Numbered from the stretch's first letter, positions 1 through 5,570 are shown. The stretch: 6,524 nucleotides of DNA from Methanosarcina sp. UBA402 (GCA_002509325.1 DADO01000181.1:34349-40872), one strand, 5' to 3'. The notes: generated by a model not told the origin, from the sequence alone. Numbers and translations: made by a program.

Positions 1-166
1 AGTTTACGATGTAACAATTCAGGACATTGCCCGTCAGGGAGACGGCATCGCTCGCATTGAGGGTTTTGTAGTTTTTGTTCCGGGCACCAAAGTTGGCGAT
101 GAAGTCCGGATTAAAGTCGAAAGAGTACTTCCCAAATTTGCATTTGCGAGCATTGTCGAGGAGTAA
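1..166 (+). CDS. Single TRAM-domain protein, 5' truncated (copy 1)
   Basis: The 3' part of a small TRAM-domain gene, cut by the left window edge. Whole codons begin at base 2 and the TAA stop is at 164-166, leaving 54 residues from VYDVTIQDIARQGDG to FASIVEE. TRAM is a small beta-barrel RNA-binding fold. Its hallmarks here are the DGIAR segment, the hydrophobic GFVVFVPGT strand and the GDEVRIKVERV strand. Over the 53 alignable residues only five differ from the complete copy just downstream (V/I twice, F/Y, A/G, I/L), so the two are recent or homogenised paralogs. Stand-alone TRAM proteins of methanogens such as Ctr3 of Methanococcoides burtonii are known RNA binders, and some act as cold-shock-like RNA chaperones; that role is inferred here. 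The 54-base gap to the next gene suggests cotranscription. The start lies outside the window. Confidence 0.9.
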   Translation, partial: VYDVTIQDIARQGDGIARIEGFVVFVPGTKVGDEVRIKVERVLPKFAFASIVEE

Positions 167-220
167 TTGCAGGGAGATAAGTAATCACATTAAATTGAAG
201 TTATTAAGGAATGATTTTTC

Positions 221-427
221 ATGTTCAGAGATGAAAGTCGCTCAGTCCCTGTCGAAGAGGGCGAAGTTTACGATGTAACAATCCAGGATATCGCTCGTCA
301 GGGAGACGGCATTGCCCGTATCGAAGGTTTTGTTATCTTTGTTCCGGGTACCAAAGTTGGCGATGAAGTTCGGATTAAAATCGAAAGGGTTCTTCCCAAA
401 TACGGTTTTGCCAGCCTCGTTGAGTAA
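221..427 (+). CDS. Single TRAM-domain protein, probable RNA chaperone (copy 2)
   Basis: A complete 68-residue protein made of a charged leader (residues 1-11, MFRDESRSVPV) and one TRAM domain (about 12-68), the usual size for archaeal stand-alone TRAM proteins. There is no enzymatic domain, so unlike TrmA/MiaB-type proteins the TRAM module stands alone. Known relatives bind RNA and melt structure in a cold-shock-protein-like way; this function is inferred from the family. The ATG at 221 is supported by an AAGGA Shine-Dalgarno-like stretch at 206-210, ten bases upstream. It follows the truncated paralog by 54 bases and is closed by a strong hairpin terminator at 450-494, so the pair is probably one short transcript. 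Identity to copy 1 is 48 of 53 residues in the shared part. Confidence in the fold is high; in the exact cellular role, moderate. Confidence 0.93.
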   Translation: MFRDESRSVPVEEGEVYDVTIQDIARQGDGIARIEGFVIFVPGTKVGDEVRIKIERVLPKYGFASLVE

Positions 428-449
428 AAAGAAATTTAAACAAAAAAAC

Positions 450-494
450 GAGACTGAAAAATCATATCCTGTATAATTCTTCAGTCTCTTTTCT
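450..494 (+). terminator. Hairpin terminator after the TRAM genes
   Basis: A perfect 9-bp inverted repeat, GAGACTGAA (450-458) and TTCAGTCTC (480-488), encloses a 21-base loop and is followed by TTTTCT. It lies 22 bases after the TRAM stop codon. Archaeal termination relies mainly on the U-tract; the stem is extra support. Confidence 0.7.
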
Positions 495-535
495 ATTCTA
501 TACCTTAATTAACATCCGGATCTCTCGTTGCCGGA

Positions 536-586
536 ATTATTTTTCTCCAGATTATTTTTCTCTAAAAATTATTTTTCTCCAGATTA
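536..586. repeat. Short direct repeat, 19 bp, two exact copies plus a partial
   Basis: ATTATTTTTCTCCAGATTA occurs exactly at 536-554 and 568-586 (period 32). A 13-base partial variant, ATTATTTTTCTCT, sits between them at 551-563. This looks like local slippage in a T-rich spacer; no function is evident. Confidence 0.75.
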
Positions 587-764
587 AATTTCTTTAAATT
601 AAATTCTTTAAATCAATTTTCCTCAGGAGTTAATTTCTCTAATATGTTTTCTATTTTCATCCGGTCAAATTCTTCTCCCCTTATCTGCTCATGTTCTTTT
701 CCGCTTTTTTGCTCCTTTTTCTTGAAAACGTTTAAGAATTGCTTAAAGCATCCGGATTAATAGC

Positions 765-773
765 TTTAATATA
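765..773 (+). promoter_or_regulatory. Candidate box A (TATA) of the a,c-diamide synthase gene
   Basis: TTTAATATA matches the archaeal box A pattern. With the usual 25-27 base distance from box centre to start site, transcription would begin around 794-797, only a few bases before the ATG at 799. That implies a leaderless or nearly leaderless mRNA, which agrees with the absence of a Shine-Dalgarno sequence before that ATG. This is inference from spacing only. Confidence 0.45.
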
Positions 774-798
774 TTTTAACGGCAACAATATCCAGCAG

Positions 799-2118
799 AT
801 GACAAAAGGAATACTTATTGCAGGAACCCATAGCGGGGTCGGAAAAACAACAGTCTCCATGGGTATTATGGCTGCTCTTAAGCAAAGGCAGCTAAAAGTC
901 CAGCCTTACAAGGTAGGCCCTGATTATATTGATCCTTCTCACCACACTGCAATTTGCGGACGCCCTTCAAGGAATCTTGACACCTACATGATGGGCACTG
1001 ACGGGGTTGGGCAGACGGTAGCCCGAACAGCCGCAGATGCAGATATTGTTGTAGTAGAAGGAGTTATGGGACTCTTTGACGGAATTGACTCTACAGAGAT
1101 TGCAAGTTCCGCGCATGTTGCAAAAACCCTTGACCTGCCGGTAATCCTGGTAATTAATGTGCACGGCATGTCCAGAAGCGCTGCAGCCCTCCTGAAGGGA
1201 TATTCTGAGTTCGATCCTGATGTCAGGGTTGCAGGCATTATCCTGAACCAGGTAGGCAGCCCAAGGCATGCAGAACTCGTAAGAAATTCACTTCCAGGTA
1301 ACATCCCTATTGTAGGCACGATCCCGAGAAGAAAAGATATCGAAGTTCCCTCCAGGCATCTCGGGCTGTATATGGCCCATGAAAAGGACTACAATACTGA
1401 GGAAATGGCAGCTTTCATTGAGGAAAACGTTGACCTTGATGCAGTGCTTGAACTTGCCGAACCCTGTTTGGTTCCGGAAATCAGGGATGTCCAGAAACCC
1501 GAAGCAGATCTCACGATAGGAATTGCCAGAGACCCAGCTTTTTGTTTCTATTACCAGGACATGTTCGACGCTTTCAGGGATTACGGAGCTGAAGTCGAAT
1601 TTTTTAGCCCAATGGCAGGAGAGGTCCCAGATGTCGATGGAATTTACTTCGGAGGCGGCTACCCTGAACTTTACGCAGAAACCCTTGAGAAGTCAGAAAC
1701 AACCCGGAAACTTAAAACCCTTGCAGCTGACGGTTTGCCCATCTACGCGGAATGTGGTGGCCTGCTTTACCTCTGCGGGACATATGAAGTCGAGAACAGA
1801 ACTTATAAACTAGCAGACGTTGTGCCTGCAAATACATGCATGACAAACCGGCTTAAAGCCCTTGGCTATACCGAAGCTCGTCCTCTGGACAAAAACTTTT
1901 CTTCTCACAATATCAGAGGCCACGAATTCCACTACTCTCTCACAGAATGCGATCGCGATGCAAAATTTGCATACGAAATGCTACGCGGAAAAGGTATACA
2001 GGACGGTTTTGACGGCCTTGTTGAGCACAATACCCTTGCAGGCTACATGCATTCTCACCCTGCTACTTTCCCTGTAGATAAATTCGTAGAAAGATGCAGA
2101 GAATACAAAAGAAAGTAA
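799..2118 (+). CDS. cbiA: Cobyrinate / Ni-sirohydrochlorin a,c-diamide synthase (CbiA/CfbB family)
   Basis: A cytoplasmic glutamine-dependent amidotransferase. The family uses ATP and glutamine to amidate the a and c side chains of a corrinoid (CbiA, cobamide pathway) or of Ni-sirohydrochlorin (CfbB, F430 pathway). Its 439 residues are normal for the family. The N-terminal dethiobiotin-synthetase-like domain has the P-loop GTHSGVGKTT (9-18), the substrate segment YKVGPDYIDP (37-46, aligning with the Y46-L47 specificity region of Salmonella CbiA) and VVVEGVMGLFDG (84-95). The C-terminal class I glutaminase-like domain has FGGGYPELYAE (284-294), the nucleophile Cys319 in AECGG, HEFHY (375-379) and His418/His420 in MHSHP. 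ATG 799 is preferred over an in-frame TTG at 739 because the family starts right before the P-loop strand and a box A lies between the two. No cobalamin or F430 genes flank it, so CbiA and CfbB cannot be separated here; the lack of cfb neighbours leans slightly to CbiA. Confidence 0.93.
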   Translation: MTKGILIAGTHSGVGKTTVSMGIMAALKQRQLKVQPYKVGPDYIDPSHHTAICGRPSRNLDTYMMGTDGVGQTVARTAADADIVVVEGVMGLFDGIDSTEIASSAHVAKTLDLPVILVINVHGMSRSAAALLKGYSEFDPDVRVAGIILNQVGSPRHAELVRNSLPGNIPIVGTIPRRKDIEVPSRHLGLYMAHEKDYNTEEMAAFIEENVDLDAVLELAEPCLVPEIRDVQKPEADLTIGIARDPAFCFYYQDMFDAFRDYGAEVEFFSPMAGEVPDVDGIYFGGGYPELYAETLEKSETTRKLKTLAADGLPIYAECGGLLYLCGTYEVENRTYKLADVVPANTCMTNRLKALGYTEARPLDKNFSSHNIRGHEFHYSLTECDRDAKFAYEMLRGKGIQDGFDGLVEHNTLAGYMHSHPATFPVDKFVERCREYKRK

Positions 2119-2150
2119 AGAAAGCTGCAGAGAATACAAAAGAAAGTAAA
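2089..2150. repeat. 31-bp tandem duplication of the gene's 3' end
   Basis: Bases 2089-2119 are repeated immediately at 2120-2150 with a single mismatch (A2094 against C2125); the last 25 bases of each unit are identical. The first unit contains the final nine codons and TAA stop of the amidotransferase gene. The second unit lies after the stop, so the protein is unchanged. Confidence 0.9.
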
Positions 2151-2200
2151 TCAACATAAAGTAGAGATTCAATAAGAGATAAAGAATCAGGATCAGAGTA

Positions 2201-2240
2201 GTTGCTTGCTTTGCGAGCAACGTTTAATTTTCATATTTTT
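2201..2240 (+). terminator. Hairpin terminator after the amidotransferase gene
   Basis: GTTGCTTGC (2201-2209) and GCGAGCAAC (2213-2221) form a 9-bp stem with one G-T wobble and a TTT loop. It is followed by a T-rich run that includes TTTT and TTTTT. It sits about 80 bases past the stop codon in the convergent interval and could also insulate against antisense reading from priL. Confidence 0.6.
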
Positions 2241-2327
2241 ACTAAGATAGGTTTTGGAGTTTTTAATTGAAGATAAGTTTATATGACCTTTAGCCTCTCT
2301 CTTTATTGATTTTCAATATCATTCTTA

Positions 2328-3449
2328 TTATTTCTCTCTTTTCCTCTCTCTTTCTTTCCCCTTCTCTATTTCTTTTCCCCTCTCTTCCCTTTTCTTTTCC
2401 TTTTTCCTTTTCGTTTTTTCTTCCTTTCTCTTTTCGTCTTCTCTGTTTTTGAGGTACATTTTCCTCTCGTAATATGCCAGAGGATGATTGATTCTTTCAC
2501 ATAACCTATCTTTTCCTATGCAGTTGCCATAGGTCCTCATAGTATCGCATGCAGGAGGCTTGTATACATTTCCTGTTGCGCCTGCAATATGTTCTATCTG
2601 GTAAAGGGTTTTTTCCGCGTCAAAATCAGGAGAGACATTGAAAAGGTTAAGGATTTCTTCCACTGATATTCCCACGCTGAGCAGGAAGGAAGTCATGGCA
2701 AACCGCATGGAATGGGCAAGGTTTACTCCACCCTGTACGTTTGCAAGAGCATGGGATATACAGGGAGGAAAAAGTTCCGGTTCAACTACCCCAAAATCTG
2801 TTGCTCCGAATTTTTTCTTCTGAACCTCAAACTGGTCTTTTATTTCGGCAACATAAGGTACGCAGAGATCTGAGATTTCAGAAGGGATTTCAGGAATTGG
2901 AAAGGACTGTTCAATACGTTCTCTGACTGCTTCTTCAAGAAGCCTTGCAAATTCTTCTCTGGTAATTTTTACCTCTCCAGCCCGGAACTGGCGGTTTGTC
3001 AGTTTCCAGGCAGGATCTTTCATGGAGCTTGAGAAGCGAATATAGTCCGTAAAATGCATGCTAAAATAAGAATCTCTGAAGGCGGCTGGGATTCCGAAAT
3101 CCTCCCCGAATTTAAGCAAAAAAGCAGGATTTTCATTTTTCAGGAGAGTATAGGCAGCTTTGGCTTCTGCCAGAGCATAACGCCTGGTAAAAAGCTGGTC
3201 ATCCACGCAGGCGACCAGAATCCTCGCAAAAGGATAAGAAAGAAGTTCCGAGAGGACCTGGGCTTCTCCAGAGATAGGAGGTTTTTTGATTTCCCCTTCA
3301 AGGGCCTCTTTTAACCTTTCTATTCCCCTGATCCTTACAGCCCGGTAGGCCCTGGAATTAAGCAGACTATCCAGGGAGATGCCCAAATGCTCAACATAGG
3401 TAGATGCTTCAGAAATAAAAGGGTAATATGCAAGTTCTTCAGCCTGCAT
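2328..3449 (-). CDS. priL: DNA primase large subunit, iron-sulfur (PriL)
   Basis: The regulatory subunit of the archaeal/eukaryotic heterodimeric primase. It binds the catalytic PriS subunit and helps begin and limit RNA/DNA primer synthesis at replication forks. Its 373 residues comprise an N-terminal helical domain (about 1-200, with motifs such as YPFARILVACVDD) and a C-terminal 4Fe-4S domain. Four candidate cluster ligands are visible: Cys230 (PPCISHA), Cys301 (PACDTM), Cys310 (YGNC) and Cys317 (DRLC), matching the family's four-cysteine pattern. NHPLAYYERK (321-330) after the last cysteine is the typical family ending. Residues 334-373 form an unusual tail that is almost entirely Lys, Arg, Glu and Asp. 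The ATG at 3449 lies five bases after the PCNA stop, with no clear Shine-Dalgarno sequence, so translation is probably coupled to pcn. priS is not in the window. Confidence 0.95.
   Translation of the reverse strand: MQAEELAYYPFISEASTYVEHLGISLDSLLNSRAYRAVRIRGIERLKEALEGEIKKPPISGEAQVLSELLSYPFARILVACVDDQLFTRRYALAEAKAAYTLLKNENPAFLLKFGEDFGIPAAFRDSYFSMHFTDYIRFSSSMKDPAWKLTNRQFRAGEVKITREEFARLLEEAVRERIEQSFPIPEIPSEISDLCVPYVAEIKDQFEVQKKKFGATDFGVVEPELFPPCISHALANVQGGVNLAHSMRFAMTSFLLSVGISVEEILNLFNVSPDFDAEKTLYQIEHIAGATGNVYKPPACDTMRTYGNCIGKDRLCERINHPLAYYERKMYLKNREDEKRKEEKTKRKKEKKREERGKEIEKGKERERKREK
2331..2435. repeat. Polypyrimidine/polypurine tract encoding the PriL tail
   Basis: On the + strand the runs 2331-2367, 2369-2412 and 2414-2435 are pure pyrimidine, broken only by single purines at 2368 and 2413. 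On the coding (-) strand this is purine-only sequence translating to Lys/Arg/Glu/Gly codons. The strand bias is far beyond that of neighbouring coding DNA. Confidence 0.85.
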
Positions 3450-3454
3450 AGGAT

Positions 3455-4192
3455 TTAGTCCGACTCGATTCTTGGAGCCAGGAGGTAAGAAATTTTTCCT
3501 GCACCGTTTGCAATTTCGAAATCTATGAATATCGGAAAATCTTTTCCAAGGGAGAGAGTAACCTCATTGACTTTGTTTGTGGGCTTGACTATATCGGTCA
3601 GATAGTCCAGAGAGAAAAGAGAACAGGCTTCACCTGCTTTTAAGTCGATTAACTGGTCCCTGCCCATCTCCAGACGAACCTGGTCGGTATCACCTTTTGC
3701 TTCCATATAGAATGTATCGTCAGAAACTCCCATGAGCATATGATCGCTTATTTTTTCTGCAGCCTTCACAGCACGTCTGAGGTCTGCACCATTCAGGACA
3801 ACTTTTGCAGGCAACTCGAGCTGGGGAACTCTTGGTTCTGCCCGAATTGTAGAAGGATCGAGAAGAGAAAGTGTATAAGATAGCCCTCCGACATCAATCA
3901 GGAGTTTATTGTTCCCTTCTTCAAGTTCCATCCGGACTGTATCGCTTTTATCCGCAATTCCCAGCAGGTCCATAATCTTATTCAGGTCGACTCCTATTTC
4001 ACACTCATCAGCGTTATATTCATCAAAAGCGGATGATCCAAGCTCAAAAATTCCCATTGCAACGTTGGCAGGATCAACTGCTTTTACCGAAATACCTTCC
4101 GGTTTTATCTTGAGTCTGACTTCATCTACGATTACAACCAGTGCGGCAACCGCGTCTCTCAGAAGCTCTGCATTAATTGCTGCCTTGAACAT
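3455..4192 (-). CDS. pcn: DNA polymerase sliding clamp (PCNA)
   Basis: The homotrimeric ring that tethers replicative polymerases, FEN1, ligase and other partners to DNA. The 245 residues match the archaeal PCNA length of about 245-250. Seen: the N-terminal domain with KAVDPANVAMG (37-47); the interdomain connecting loop region LLDPSTIRAEPRVPQLELP (110-128), where PIP-box partners dock; the C-terminal domain with KAAEKISDHMLMG; and the family's terminal LAPRIE segment (238-243). The ATG at 4192 is well supported by GGAG at 4200-4203 (seven-base spacing on the - strand) and a near-perfect TTTATATA box A at 4246-4253, giving a predicted leader of about 30 bases. It is first in a two-gene unit with priL, five bases downstream, which puts clamp and primase under shared control. 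A 12-bp palindrome just upstream of the box A may be an operator. Confidence 0.97.
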   Translation of the reverse strand: MFKAAINAELLRDAVAALVVIVDEVRLKIKPEGISVKAVDPANVAMGIFELGSSAFDEYNADECEIGVDLNKIMDLLGIADKSDTVRMELEEGNNKLLIDVGGLSYTLSLLDPSTIRAEPRVPQLELPAKVVLNGADLRRAVKAAEKISDHMLMGVSDDTFYMEAKGDTDQVRLEMGRDQLIDLKAGEACSLFSLDYLTDIVKPTNKVNEVTLSLGKDFPIFIDFEIANGAGKISYLLAPRIESD

Positions 4193-4245
4193 AATTTTTC
4201 TCCAATAAATAAATTTAAGTCTTAAACTCCTTATTACCCTTGAGA

Positions 4246-4253
4246 TATATAAA
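4246..4253 (-). promoter_or_regulatory. Box A promoter of pcn-priL
   Basis: On the - strand these bases read TTTATATA, the archaeal consensus. The predicted start site is near 4222-4225, leaving a leader of about 30 bases that contains the GGAG Shine-Dalgarno at 4200-4203. Confidence 0.75.
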
Positions 4254-4267
4254 TTTCTTTACAAAAT

Positions 4268-4279
4268 CGGAAATTTCCG
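4268..4279. promoter_or_regulatory. Palindrome CGGAAATTTCCG upstream of the pcn promoter
   Basis: A perfect 12-bp dyad 14 bases upstream of the pcn box A in the direction of transcription. A related half-site, TCGGAAA, recurs at 4330-4336. The position would suit an activator or an operator adjoining the TFB-binding element; no known regulator is recognised. Confidence 0.4.
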
Positions 4280-4362
4280 CTCTATTTAAAGAGTAAATTC
4301 TCCGAATAAGGTCAAATAAGTTTCTGAAATCGGAAAATCATTAGATTCAAACTTCAGGCAAC

Positions 4363-4370
4363 TATATAAA
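4363..4370 (-). promoter_or_regulatory. Second TTTATATA box in the pcn-tfs spacer
   Basis: The same octamer as the pcn box A, 117 bases further upstream. Read leftward it could start a longer pcn transcript near 4340. Read rightward, TATATAAA would place a start near the hairpin at 4386-4433. The direction is undetermined. Confidence 0.35.
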
Positions 4371-4380
4371 TCTTGGTCAG

Positions 4381-4433
4381 AAAAACAGGGCGGCTTCAGG
4401 CTCTGCTCAAAGCAGAAAAGAAGCTGTAACCTG
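4381..4433 (-). terminator. Composite hairpin, probable tfs terminator
   Basis: TCTGCT (4402-4407) pairs with AGCAGA (4411-4416) around CAA. GCTTC (4393-4397) pairs with GAAGC (4420-4424), and CAGG (4386-4389) with CCTG (4430-4433). On the - strand the hairpin is followed by a TTTTT run (4385-4381), about 60 bases after the tfs stop. Read on the + strand it is also followed by a T-rich run (4438-4447), so it could act in either direction or be part of a small RNA. Confidence 0.5.
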
Positions 4434-4491
4434 ATAAATTTTCTTTTCGGGATATATGCTTTTCAAGGGTGGATAGAAGATCAATTAAATC

Positions 4492-4806
4492 TCAGTCGTA
4501 TTCTCTCCAGGTAAATCCACACTTTGTACATTTGAAGAAGCGAGTTTCGGATTCGTCGGCAGACCTGAGCTGTCTGAGCCACCAGGCTGCAGTGTTATTT
4601 CCACACTCTGAACATCTTGCACTTGTTGTTGGCAGACCTGAAGTCTGTTCACCTTCCAGAACCACTATTTCACGGTCATCGATCTTTTCTTTGTAGACAA
4701 AGTTTTTTGCATTATTTTTTATAGGTATTATGTTCCCGCATTTTCTACATTCAAAATTTCCGTTTTTAGGAAACATCATACTTTTGCATTTGGGACAGAA
4801 TTGCAT
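4492..4806 (-). CDS. tfs: Transcription factor S (TFS), RNA cleavage factor
   Basis: The archaeal relative of TFIIS and of the RNA polymerase subunits Rpb9/RPC11. It enters the secondary channel of RNA polymerase and stimulates cleavage of backtracked RNA. Two zinc ribbons are visible in 104 residues: N-terminal Cys4, Cys7, Cys20, Cys23 (CPKC, CRKC) and C-terminal Cys65, Cys68, Cys93, Cys96 (CSEC, CTKC). The catalytic acidic pair Asp84-Glu85 lies in RSADE, so the protein should be cleavage-competent rather than an inhibitory TFS4-type paralog. The start at 4806 (MQFCPKC) is chosen over an in-frame ATG at 4827 because family members begin two or three residues before the first CxxC and because GTGAT, complementary to the 16S rRNA 3' end, lies four bases upstream. 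This start overlaps the end of the Nudix gene by 41 bases, indicating cotranscription. Confidence 0.95.
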   Translation of the reverse strand: MQFCPKCKSMMFPKNGNFECRKCGNIIPIKNNAKNFVYKEKIDDREIVVLEGEQTSGLPTTSARCSECGNNTAAWWLRQLRSADESETRFFKCTKCGFTWREYD

Positions 4807-5200
4807 TAATATCACTTTTCGCGTCATTTATCATTTTTTTATGGTCAAAAGCCAGTTCAGGAATGGAATTAAGCTCAAAAAGCTCGACTGAATCGGCATC
4901 AGAACCCGATTTTAGCTCTCCAGATCCTTTTGCGAGGTAGCACACTGAAACAGTGTGCCCTCTGGGGTCACGGTTAGGATCGGAATAGACCCCTATAAGT
5001 TTGATGATCTCTACAGAAAGGCCGGTTTCTTCAAAAGCTTCTCTAGCTGCTGCTGCTTCTGTACTTTCTCCGATTTCTACGAAGCCGCCAGGGAGGGCAA
5101 ATTTTCCTTGATACGGGGGATTTTTTCTCTTAACAAGCACAAGCCTGTTTTTAAATAGGATTATGGTATCAACGGTTAAACTAGGAGTTTGAGGTTTCAT
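4766..5200 (-). CDS. Nudix hydrolase (ADP-ribose pyrophosphatase-like)
   Basis: A 144-residue single-domain Nudix protein. The full Nudix box GX5EX7REUXEEXGU is present at residues 39-61: Gly39, Glu45, Arg53-Glu54, Glu57-Glu58, Gly60-Leu61, so the Mg-binding residues are intact. The preceding GKFALPGGF and the N-terminal VDTIILFKNRLVLVKRK strands are typical. Such enzymes hydrolyse nucleoside diphosphates linked to another moiety (ADP-ribose, damaged NTPs, nucleotide sugars) to release a monophosphate; the ADP-ribose preference is an analogy, not visible in the sequence. The ATG at 5200 has AAGG six bases upstream. The C-terminal 25 residues or so extend into the tfs gene in another frame, giving a two-gene unit. 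A function tied to tfs is suggested only by the overlap. Confidence 0.93.
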   Translation of the reverse strand: MKPQTPSLTVDTIILFKNRLVLVKRKNPPYQGKFALPGGFVEIGESTEAAAAREAFEETGLSVEIIKLIGVYSDPNRDPRGHTVSVCYLAKGSGELKSGSDADSVELFELNSIPELAFDHKKMINDAKSDINAILSQMQKYDVS

Positions 5201-5224
5201 AAGACGCCTTCGTATTTACTTTCT

Positions 5225-5262
5225 AGGGATCTCTTTCTGCCCTCTTTCTGCCACTAATCCCT
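5225..5262 (-). promoter_or_regulatory. Leader stem enclosing an 11-bp tandem repeat, upstream of nudix-tfs
   Basis: AGGGAT (5225-5230) and ATCCCT (5257-5262) are perfect complements enclosing two tandem copies of CTCTTTCTGCC (5231-5241, 5242-5252). If nudix-tfs is transcribed from the AT-rich dyad near 5297-5312, this would lie in the mRNA leader, about 25-60 bases before the start codon. No known riboswitch is recognised. Confidence 0.35.
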
Positions 5263-5296
5263 TTTTGAATTAGCTTTTCTGGCATTCCTGCAGAAT

Positions 5297-5312
5297 AAAA
5301 TAATATTATTTT
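5297..5312 (-). promoter_or_regulatory. AT-only palindrome, possible box A of nudix-tfs
   Basis: AAAATAATATTATTTT is a perfect 16-bp palindrome about 100 bases upstream of the Nudix start. It resembles a box A in both directions. A leader of about 75 bases would result. It does not match the TTTATATA consensus well, so support is weak. Confidence 0.3.
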
Positions 5313-5322
5313 GTGCAAATGT

Positions 5323-5370
5323 AGAAACTTGTCATCATATTTCAATTTTGACATTGTAAGTCAAGTTTCT
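5323..5370. repeat. Inverted repeat AGAAACTTG / CAAGTTTCT
   Basis: A perfect 9-bp inverted repeat (5323-5331 and 5362-5370) with a 30-base loop. An alternative internal pair TGTCA/TGACA (5330-5334, 5349-5353) overlaps it. It could be a structured transcript end or a mobile-element relic. No U-tract follows it on the + strand, and on the - strand the following bases are only mildly T-rich. Confidence 0.5.
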
Positions 5371-5474
5371 GTCAAGCAGAAAAAGCCCTTATGCAGTTAG
5401 CTTACCTTAAATGTTTCTCTTTTATCAAAAATACAATTTACGATGTTTATACAAAAATCATATTCGACTGACGG

Positions 5475-5547
5475 AGCACATGCTTGTAACGTTATAAGTA
5501 AGCACATGCTTGTAACGTTATAAGTAAGCACATGCTTGTAACGTTAT
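5475..5547. repeat. 26-bp tandem repeat with internal dyads, 2.8 copies
   Basis: Copies begin at 5475, 5501 and 5527; the last is cut after 21 bases. The copies are identical as far as they run. Each unit contains the near-palindrome CTTGTAACGTTATAAG (one mismatched pair), except that the third copy loses its right end. Across the junctions AAGCA-CA-TGCTT forms a second dyad. Regular spacing of identical dyads resembles operator or iteron sites, but no binding protein is known. Confidence 0.9.
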
Positions 5548-5570
5548 TCTTCTTAATATTGATATATTTA

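Larger units (their letters stand above)
428..798. other. AT-rich spacer between the TRAM and amidotransferase genes
   Basis: A 371-base space with no convincing gene. It holds the TRAM terminator, a degenerate direct repeat at 536-586, three copies of CATCCGG (513-519, 658-664, 749-755), a long T/C-rich stretch (about 590-725), a TTTAAG/CTTAAA dyad at 731-747, and a candidate box A promoter at 765-773. Confidence 0.6.

Noticed and set aside
75..278. 67-residue open frame spanning the two TRAM genes
   Set aside because: It lies out of frame over the end of the first TRAM gene and the start of the second; both real frames are clearly supported by homology to each other.
739..798. 20-residue N-terminal extension of the a,c-diamide synthase from TTG
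   Set aside because: The extension is unlike the family, starts within a palindrome upstream of the box A, and has no ribosome binding site.
984..1319. Antisense open frames within the a,c-diamide synthase gene (also 967-1269 on the same strand)
   Set aside because: Shadows of a well-supported coding frame with no recognisable motif.
3909..4208. 99-residue + strand frame opposite pcn
   Set aside because: Ser/Ile-rich antisense shadow of PCNA; it crosses the pcn ribosome binding site and has no family features.
4193..4491. tRNA or other classical RNA gene in the tfs-pcn spacer
   Set aside because: The hairpin at 4386-4433 does not fold as a cloverleaf and no T-loop or anticodon arm consensus is present.
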